Origin: an uncultured Bacteroidota bacterium
GTDB taxonomy: Bacteria > Bacteroidota > Bacteroidia > Bacteroidales > VadinHA17
DNA length: 5,040 nucleotides
Assembly: GCA_903865465.1 (NCBI GenBank)
Contig: CAIPJU010000048.1
Span: 1 to 5,040 of the forward strand
Direction: 5' to 3'
A program made the translations under genes and the position numbers. Position 1 is the first letter of the stretch; every line of letters begins with the position of its first letter. Below, piece after piece: positions 1 through 5,040 of the stretch. The notes under the pieces were generated by a model. That model had not been told where the DNA came from and did not search any database. It worked only from the letters and a program-made list of their open reading frames with translations.

Positions 1-2
1 AT

Positions 3-2357
3 ATAAAGACCAATACACGATTTGCGAATCTTGTTGTAAGTATCGACTATCAGAAATTCTTTTCACAGATATTCGCGGAATTCAATCTCAATGAGTATCA
101 ATGGCAATGGGTTCTGGACGAAGCCGGGAATATTATTTTCTCCAACAGTACAAATCATATTGATTATATAAACCTTCAGAAAAAGGCTGCCAGGCAGGAT
201 GGCTCGTCACTTGCCAATCTGTTCCATAAAGCTGTCATTGGAGGTACCCGACAGGATATCATTTCGTCGTATTATTCGCTTCAACTGCTCCAGAGGAATT
301 TAAGAATTGTATTTTCTGCTCCTGTAAATGCCATTCAGAAATATATCTCCCGAAGCTCCCTGCTTATCCTTATTGCCACCCTGGTACTGGTTCAGCTGAT
401 AATCTTTATATTTCTCAGATACATCAAATCGGGGAAGCCAGAAGCTGAAAGGTTAAAGGCTTCTGAAGAGATACTCAACAGGATGATAGATGAAATACCG
501 GCCGGGGTTATTGTTTTTAACAGGAACAGGGAAATTATCAGGGCTAACAGGATAGCGGCAAATCAGTTTTCTTATTCAAATGAGTCTGAGATGCTGGGGA
601 AGATATATCCTGAAATCCAACCACCGGAAGATAACGACCTGTACCCCTATAATCCTGCCGGGATTTTTAATCCGAACCATTTTATTAAGATAAAGAACGA
701 CTCGGAACAAATAGTTCTTTACAGGTATGAGATAATTGATCTTTTTCTTGACGAAGAGGTCACCATGGAGGTGCTCATTGATGTTACAAAGCTCGAGGCT
801 GCATTGAAGCAGGAGGCAAAAAGCAATATCGTTATGTCTGATTTCATTGCCCGAATGAGCTATGAGATCCGCACTCCTCTTAATGGTATTATCGGGATGG
901 CAGATGTCCTTACCCGATCAGATCTCACCCCGGCAGTAAGGCAGATATCTACCCTTCTCCAGCGCTCCACCGAAGTTCTGCTTGGCATTGTCAATGATAT
1001 TCTCGATTATTCAAGAATCGAGTCAGGAAGAATAATCCTCGACGAAACCCCTTTCGACATCAGGAAGGAGATCATTTATTGCACCGACATAGCGCGTTCC
1101 ACTCTTGCGGGCCGCGAAGTGGTTCTTCTGCCAACAATTTCAGACAATGTTCCTGAAATAATAATCGGCGACCCATACAGATTCAGGCAGGTAATCACCA
1201 ACTTTATCAGTCACTCGGTAAAAAACACCGAGAGAGGAGAAATACTGCTCAATTGTGACATTGTGACTGACAGAAACGGAGTAATAACTCTCAGATTTAA
1301 CCTTCGCGACACAGGTAAAAGTTTCGATAAGATAAGCCTGAAGAAAATTTTCGGCGACTTTGTCAATTTCGATCCTGCCTCAGCTATCAGCAGGGATGAT
1401 TCGGGATTTGGCATTATACTTTCGCGTCAGCTAATTGAGCTTATGGGTGGTGAACTGACAGTTGTAAGTCCGTCAGGACTCTCAGGCTCTTTAGGCACAC
1501 AGGTAACCTTTACCATGCTTGCATACTCCGGCGACAGGAAACAGAAAATACTCCCTGTCGAAAACCTGAACTCCTTCGATATGATAAGGACGCTTATCAT
1601 AACCGGAATGCAGGGAAGGGATGAAGAGGTGATCTCTTCAATGCATAAATTAGGGCTCAACGTTTCTACAACAACATATCTTAAATCGACCATTAACCAG
1701 ATTAAGGCTAACCTTAATTTCCCAGATTCAAGATATAACCTTATAGTCATCTTAAATGACAAGGATTTTAATGGTTTTGAGGTTGCCGGCGAGATTTGGG
1801 AAAACAATCTTACCGATTACTTTGTTATTATGATGATAAGCTCACATGATGTGAAAGGGAACTATATTAAATGTCTTTCGCTTGGGGTTGATCAGTATCT
1901 GGTTAAGCCTTTCGATACCAATGAATTATTGAGCACGATATCGGTTAGTTTCCCTTTTGTAGGTGAAAAGGTCTCTGCAGTCGGAAAGGGAAGAGCCAAC
2001 AGCGATATAATTATCCTTGTGGTGGAAGATAATAAGATAAATCAGAAGGTGATGGGGACCATGTTAAATAACCTTGGTTATTCCTACGATATAGCAGAGA
2101 ACGGCTATGAAGGCTACATGATGGCAAAGGAGAAAAAATATGATCTTATTCTGATGGACCTTCTGATGCCCGACATGGACGGCTATACTTCAGCCCTCAA
2201 AATCCTTGAATTCGATAAGTCATCGATCATTATTGCGGTCTCCGCTGATAATTCACTTGAGGCCAGAAAAAAATCCGAACTGGCCGGTATCAGGGATTTT
2301 ATGCCAAAGCCTGTAAGAATCAATGAGCTGAAGAAACTCCTTGAGAGGTTCTTGTAA
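3..2357 (+). CDS. Hybrid sensor pseudo-histidine-kinase (Cache-TM-PAS-HisKA-HATPase-REC-REC), 5' end cut by the window
   Basis: The frame is open to the left edge, so the ATG at 483 is internal and the true start lies outside; 784 residues are visible (numbered here from base 3). Domains: residues 1-118 are the end of a Cache-like extracytoplasmic sensor (VLDEAGNIIFSN and a typical FSAPV strand before the membrane). Residues 120-138 are a hydrophobic membrane helix, about 154-262 a PAS domain, 275-345 HisKA, 385-510 HATPase, 528-650 a first receiver and 670-784 a second receiver. The last receiver has a complete site: E675/D676, D719 in LMDLLMPDMDGY, S747, K769-P770. The kinase parts are degenerate. 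The H-box reads MSYEIRTPLNG with Y287 where His is expected, and no His lies anywhere in the DHp region. N-box Asn is H404, G1 is DTGKSF, G2 is DSGFGI, and the first receiver has no acceptor Asp. The family normally autophosphorylates at the inner membrane. I infer this copy is a sensor-linked receiver or scaffold without kinase activity. There is no frameshift or stop, so decay to a pseudogene is not evident. No output DNA-binding domain or HPt follows. Confidence 0.93.
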   Translation: MKTNTRFANLVVSIDYQKFFSQIFAEFNLNEYQWQWVLDEAGNIIFSNSTNHIDYINLQKKAARQDGSSLANLFHKAVIGGTRQDIISSYYSLQLLQRNLRIVFSAPVNAIQKYISRSSLLILIATLVLVQLIIFIFLRYIKSGKPEAERLKASEEILNRMIDEIPAGVIVFNRNREIIRANRIAANQFSYSNESEMLGKIYPEIQPPEDNDLYPYNPAGIFNPNHFIKIKNDSEQIVLYRYEIIDLFLDEEVTMEVLIDVTKLEAALKQEAKSNIVMSDFIARMSYEIRTPLNGIIGMADVLTRSDLTPAVRQISTLLQRSTEVLLGIVNDILDYSRIESGRIILDETPFDIRKEIIYCTDIARSTLAGREVVLLPTISDNVPEIIIGDPYRFRQVITNFISHSVKNTERGEILLNCDIVTDRNGVITLRFNLRDTGKSFDKISLKKIFGDFVNFDPASAISRDDSGFGIILSRQLIELMGGELTVVSPSGLSGSLGTQVTFTMLAYSGDRKQKILPVENLNSFDMIRTLIITGMQGRDEEVISSMHKLGLNVSTTTYLKSTINQIKANLNFPDSRYNLIVILNDKDFNGFEVAGEIWENNLTDYFVIMMISSHDVKGNYIKCLSLGVDQYLVKPFDTNELLSTISVSFPFVGEKVSAVGKGRANSDIIILVVEDNKINQKVMGTMLNNLGYSYDIAENGYEGYMMAKEKKYDLILMDLLMPDMDGYTSALKILEFDKSSIIIAVSADNSLEARKKSELAGIRDFMPKPVRINELKKLLERFL
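360..416 (+). other. Transmembrane helix of the hybrid sensor
   Basis: Nineteen consecutive residues (visible residues 120-138) are almost all Leu, Ile, Val, Ala or Phe, with one Gln and one Thr. They are followed directly by Arg-Tyr-Ile-Lys and a Lys/Glu-rich linker. The positive residues on the C-terminal side place the PAS-kinase-receiver part in the cytoplasm and residues 1-118 outside. A second, N-terminal membrane helix is expected before the window, because Cache sensors are normally bracketed by two helices. Confidence 0.85.
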
Positions 2358-2408
2358 ATCCGCACTGTTACGGTGAACATGGAGACTTATCCGGGAAACT
2401 AAATAGCT

Positions 2409-3449
2409 ATGTCTGTACTAAAAGTAGAATTTGATCACTTTATGGAGCTTGCCGGACAATTGCCGGTAATTGACGTAAGGTCACCCTCTGAATATTTATC
2501 AGGACATATTCCCGGTTCATTTAACATTCCTCTTTTTGATGACAGGCAAAGGGAAATTGTAGGAACAAAGTACAAAAAAGAGGGACGTTTACCGGCAATT
2601 ATTGAAGGGTTGAAATTGACCGGACCCTCAATGGCAGATAAACTGAAAAAAGCACTCGATATCTCTAAGGATGGAAAACTGCTGGTTCATTGCTGGAGAG
2701 GAGGGATGCGGTCAGAATCAATGGCATGGCTATTTTCGCAGGGAGACATTGAATCCTCTGTCCTGGAGGGAGGCTACAAAAACTTCAGGCATCATATTCT
2801 CGAAAGCCTTTGTGAATCAAGGAAGATGATAATTCTTGGGGGCATGACAGGCAGCAGTAAAACCCATATCCTCAGGCAGCTTAAAATTTGTGGAGAACAG
2901 GTTATTGACCTTGAAAAGATTGCGAATCATAAAGGTTCTGCATTTGGTTCTCTTGGACAGCCTCCCCAGCCCACAACTGAACAATTCGCTAACCTTCTTT
3001 TCGATGAATGGAAAAATCTTAAAGCCGGTCAGCCTTTATGGCTTGAGGATGAGAGCAGGAATATAGGTTCTGTCTTTATGCCCGACCAGTTTTATTTCAA
3101 TATGCAGAATTCTCATGCCATAGTTCTCATGATGGATGTAAAAACAAGGCTGCCACGGCTTCTGGAAGAATATTCGGAGTTTCCGGCTGATTTACTGAAG
3201 GCAGCTGTTATGAAGATCAGTAAAAGGCTTGGAGGAGATGATACAAAAGAAGCCCTTATGGCGATTGAAACCGGCGACCTGGCAAAAGCAATGGAATTGA
3301 CATTACGTTATTACGATAAGACGTATATGTTCAGCCTTAAAAAGAAAAGCGAAGCTAATATCACTTATATTGAAGCAAATACAAATGATATAGAAGCAAA
3401 TACAGCATTGGTGCTGGAGGCCGCCGGCAGGATAGAGTGGAAGCTTTAA
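2409..3449 (+). CDS. selU: tRNA 2-selenouridine synthase (SelU/MnmH)
   Basis: SelU (YbbB/MnmH) converts 2-thiouridine at tRNA wobble position 34 to 2-selenouridine. It first geranylates the sulfur and then replaces it using selenophosphate. The 346 residues are close to the E. coli length (364). The N-terminal half is a rhodanese domain (VIDVRSPSEY near residue 20) with catalytic Cys95 in HCWRGGMRSE. The C-terminal half is a P-loop domain with Walker A at residues 145-152 (GMTGSSKT), VIDLEKIANHKGSAFG, a Walker B-like LWLEDESRNIG and a YYDKTYMFSLKKKSE end motif, all matching the family. One oddity is Ser150 where E. coli SelU has Gly (GCTGSGKT). The ATG at 2409 is the only reasonable start: an in-frame TAA ends 6 nt before it. 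No Shine-Dalgarno is close (a GGAG lies 24 nt upstream). It follows the hybrid sensor by 51 nt on the same strand with no visible terminator, so co-transcription is likely. Activity needs a selenophosphate synthase (SelD), which is not in this window. Confidence 0.95.
   Translation: MSVLKVEFDHFMELAGQLPVIDVRSPSEYLSGHIPGSFNIPLFDDRQREIVGTKYKKEGRLPAIIEGLKLTGPSMADKLKKALDISKDGKLLVHCWRGGMRSESMAWLFSQGDIESSVLEGGYKNFRHHILESLCESRKMIILGGMTGSSKTHILRQLKICGEQVIDLEKIANHKGSAFGSLGQPPQPTTEQFANLLFDEWKNLKAGQPLWLEDESRNIGSVFMPDQFYFNMQNSHAIVLMMDVKTRLPRLLEEYSEFPADLLKAAVMKISKRLGGDDTKEALMAIETGDLAKAMELTLRYYDKTYMFSLKKKSEANITYIEANTNDIEANTALVLEAAGRIEWKL
3372..3404 (+). repeat. Short in-frame direct repeat in the selU 3' end
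   Basis: The 12-mer GAAGCAAATACA occurs at 3372-3383 and again at 3393-3404, a period of 21 nt (7 codons). In protein it gives I-E-A-N-T twice within residues 321-332 of SelU. The period is a multiple of three, so the frame is kept. It looks like a small tandem duplication near the C-terminus, outside the recognisable family motifs; it could also be chance similarity in a helical tail. Confidence 0.55.
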
Positions 3450-3452
3450 CTG

Positions 3453-4709
3453 TTATTGAGTCTTAATTTCAGTGTAATCGACCCATTTGTAGACCTTGTC
3501 GGATCTTCTGAGAATATCCCCGGTTTTTACCGAGCAGAGTTCTCCTTTGAGAGCCCTATCAGTAGCTTTCAGATCGACACGGATTTCATCAACATTATAT
3601 TCCACAACACCGGTTGTGGGGCCGGTTATCAGGATAGTATCACCACTGTTCAGATCCCCGTTCTCGAGTTTTATCTCAGCAACATTTATCTTCACAAAGT
3701 AGTTGCTAATCTTTCCAATGTAGATTTTTCTTTTTGTAGCGCTGGAACCGTAATGAGAGTTCCATTCACCCATCTTTTGGCCGAGGTAATATCCGTCCCA
3801 GAAACCACGGTTAAAGACTCCGGCAAGCCTTTCCCTCCAGATTGCAGTTTTTTCAATAGTGAATGTACCTTCGGCAATTGCCGATATGGCCTCACTGTAG
3901 CATGATGAGACATCTTTAACATACTCCGCCGACCGTGCCCTCCCTTCGATTTTAAGAACACTCACACCTGCATCGATGAGCCTGTCGAGAAATCCGATAG
4001 TACAAAGGTCTTTGGGCGACATAATGTACTCATTGTCGATCTCAAGCTGATAACCTGATTCCTTACCGGTAGCAATGTATGACTTCCGGCAGGTCTGGTA
4101 ACATTCACCCCTGTTGGCTGATTTATTGTTTTCGTGAAGGCTTAAATAGCATTTTCCCGAGACAGCCATGCACAGGGCGCCATGAACGAACATTTCGATC
4201 TTTACAAGTTCTCCTTTTGGGCCTCTGATATTCTGATTGACAATGCATTCACTGATATGTTTTACCTGGCTTAAGTTCAATTCACGGGCCAGTACAACTA
4301 CGTCGGCCCAACGGGAATAGAATTCAAGAGCATCTGAATTGGTTATATTGAGCTGCGTGGAGAGATGGACCTCCATCCCTTTGCTGAATGCATATTTTAT
4401 CACCGACAGATCGGAGGCTATGACGGCTGAAATTCCGCTCTCGGCAGCGGCGTCTATAATCCGCCGCATCTGGCCGGTTTCGTGGTCGAAAATGACAACA
4501 TTAAGCGTAATATAGCTCTTCAACCCTTTTTCGCGGCAGATTGAAGCAATTTTACGGAGGTCATCGATTGTAAAGTTATTTGAAGATGCCGCCCGCATGT
4601 TGAGTTGTTCAACTCCGAAATAAATGGCATCTGCTCCACCCTGAATCGCCGCCATGAGCGACTCATACGATCCGGCCGGAGCCATCAGCTCGATATCTTT
4701 TCTTTTCAT
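3453..4709 (-). CDS. U32-family protein, TrhP (YegQ)-like; probable tRNA U34 hydroxylation factor
   Basis: This 418-residue protein begins MKRKDIELMAPAGS and continues with GADAIYFGVEQLNMRA, the typical N-terminal barrel of U32 proteins. It carries the U32 signature at about residues 172-190 (E-x-F-x2-G-A-L-C-x4-G-x-C-x-L-S). Four cysteines, C180, C187, C203 and C207, match the cluster that binds a [4Fe-4S] centre in the related UbiU/UbiV. MSPKDLCTI and VLKIEGRARSAEYVKD are followed by a C-terminal U32 beta domain. Overall this resembles E. coli TrhP (453 aa), which makes 5-hydroxyuridine at wobble U34 of a tRNA subset, more than the longer RlhA (23S rRNA hydroxylation). 'Peptidase' is the historical label; I see no reason to expect proteolysis here. 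The frame opens with a TTG at 4721, but the ATG at 4709 matches usual U32 N-termini and is preferred; neither has a Shine-Dalgarno. It lies 21 nt downstream of the partial histidine kinase (probable operon) and tail to tail with selU, 3 nt apart. Substrate assignment is inference. Confidence 0.9.
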   Translation of the reverse strand: MKRKDIELMAPAGSYESLMAAIQGGADAIYFGVEQLNMRAASSNNFTIDDLRKIASICREKGLKSYITLNVVIFDHETGQMRRIIDAAAESGISAVIASDLSVIKYAFSKGMEVHLSTQLNITNSDALEFYSRWADVVVLARELNLSQVKHISECIVNQNIRGPKGELVKIEMFVHGALCMAVSGKCYLSLHENNKSANRGECYQTCRKSYIATGKESGYQLEIDNEYIMSPKDLCTIGFLDRLIDAGVSVLKIEGRARSAEYVKDVSSCYSEAISAIAEGTFTIEKTAIWRERLAGVFNRGFWDGYYLGQKMGEWNSHYGSSATKRKIYIGKISNYFVKINVAEIKLENGDLNSGDTILITGPTTGVVEYNVDEIRVDLKATDRALKGELCSVKTGDILRRSDKVYKWVDYTEIKTQ

Positions 4710-4730
4710 AACAGGCTGCAAATATAGCCA

Positions 4731-5040
4731 TTATAATCTTACCTTGTTCATGACAATCCTTATGCATGAGCCAATGCCCATTTCAGAATGCCTGACAAAG
4801 ATACGGCCACTGTGATATTCTTCTATAATCCTTTTTGCAAGTGAAAGCCCTAGTCCCCAGCCCCTTTTTTTTGTGGTATAGCCCGGGTTAAATATTTTAT
4901 TGAATGACGATTTGGGTATCCCTTTTCCTGTATCCGTAATGTCGATAGTCGCTGTTTTTTCAGTTTGCGTGATATGGACAGTTAATTCCCCGCTCCCTTC
5001 CATGGCATCAATTGCATTCTTGGTAATATTTTCAATTACC
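4731..5040 (-). CDS. Sensor histidine kinase, C-terminal ATPase part (5' end outside window)
   Basis: The frame is open to the right edge; the ATG at 5003 sits inside the N-box and is not the start. The visible 102 residues are the end of a HATPase_c domain with all ATP-binding boxes intact. The N-box is ENITKNAIDAM (Asn at visible residue 8), G1 is DTGKGIP (residues 36-42), the F-box region is IFNPGYTT, and G2 is GWGLGLSLAKRI (residues 60-71). The protein ends 20-25 residues after the last strand, with no receiver or other domain attached. The kinase should therefore be a stand-alone sensor passing phosphate from its (unseen) HisKA histidine to a separate regulator. The RGWGLGL version of G2 is common among Bacteroidota kinases of the NtrB-like branch. 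It is followed on the same strand by the U32 gene after 21 nt. The sensor domain and partner regulator cannot be seen. Confidence 0.9.
   Translation of the reverse strand, partial: VIENITKNAIDAMEGSGELTVHITQTEKTATIDITDTGKGIPKSSFNKIFNPGYTTKKRGWGLGLSLAKRIIEEYHSGRIFVRHSEMGIGSCIRIVMNKVRL

Noticed and set aside
483..485. ATG as the start of the hybrid sensor gene
   Set aside because: The frame stays open to the window's left edge and the upstream 160 codons encode a coherent Cache-like domain and membrane helix; the ATG lies inside the PAS domain.
1427..1807. 126-residue minus-strand open frame
   Set aside because: Antisense to the receiver/ATPase part of the hybrid sensor, with no recognisable domain; a shadow frame.
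2358..2408. Possible regulatory element or small gene between the hybrid sensor and selU
   Set aside because: Only 51 nt, with no strong inverted repeat, promoter motif or ribosome site near the ATG; I see nothing supportable in it.
3521..3532. CGGT-TTTT-ACCG mini hairpin as a terminator for selU
   Set aside because: The stem is only 4 bp, lies inside the U32 coding region and lacks a following T-run.
3456..3905. 149-residue plus-strand open frame
   Set aside because: It is fully antisense to the well-supported U32 gene and its translation matches no recognisable family; a shadow frame.
4719..4721. TTG as the start of the U32 gene
   Set aside because: It adds only four residues (Q-P-V after the initiator) and the ATG at 4709 gives the usual U32 N-terminus; a TTG start cannot be excluded.
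4719..4726. TATATTTG on the minus strand, matching the Bacteroidota -7 promoter motif TAnnTTTG
   Set aside because: The nearest upstream TTG is about 27 nt away, too far for the -33 element, and a transcript would start only a few nt before the ATG. Probably chance in an AT-rich gap.

Overview
The window looks like ordinary chromosomal DNA from a Bacteroidota (Bacteroidetes) bacterium. This is an inference from several features: a C-terminal histidine-kinase fragment with the F-N-P-G-Y-T-T-K-K-R-G-W-G-L-G-L signature common in that phylum, the near absence of Shine-Dalgarno sequences before the starts, moderate GC (low-to-mid 40s % by eye), and the style of the large hybrid kinase. I see no insertion sequence, CRISPR array, tRNA/rRNA gene or phage feature. 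Coding density is very high.

Layout: (1) positions 1-2357, plus strand, hold the 3' part of a large hybrid sensor 'kinase'. It runs in from the left edge and shows an extracytoplasmic Cache-like domain, one membrane helix, PAS, HisKA, HATPase and two receiver domains. (2) After a 51-nt gap, 2409-3449 plus encodes SelU/MnmH, the rhodanese-P-loop tRNA 2-selenouridine synthase. (3) Tail to tail with it (3-nt gap), 3453-4709 minus encodes a U32-family protein of the TrhP (YegQ) type, a likely tRNA wobble-uridine hydroxylation factor. (4) Upstream of that on the minus strand, separated by 21 nt, 4731-5040 is the C-terminal ATPase end of a second, conventional-looking sensor histidine kinase that runs off the right edge.

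The most unusual object is the first gene. It is a full-length open frame with no stop or frameshift, yet its phospho-acceptor histidine is a tyrosine (Y287 of the visible protein). The Mg-binding Asn of the N-box is His, the G1 and G2 boxes have lost glycines, and the first receiver has lost its phospho-acceptor aspartate. Only the last receiver (D719, K769) keeps the full set. It reads as a pseudo-histidine-kinase: a membrane sensor coupled to a single functional receiver, probably phosphorylated by some other protein or acting allosterically.

The two central enzymes both belong to families that modify U34, the wobble base of tRNA anticodons. SelU makes 2-selenouridine (via a geranylated 2-thiouridine intermediate) in the Lys/Glu/Gln-type tRNAs; TrhP-type proteins make 5-hydroxyuridine in a different tRNA set. 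SelU here also carries a Ser in place of the last Gly of its Walker A loop. Nothing in the window is clearly a new multi-gene system; the novelty lies in the degenerate kinase and the SelU P-loop variant.
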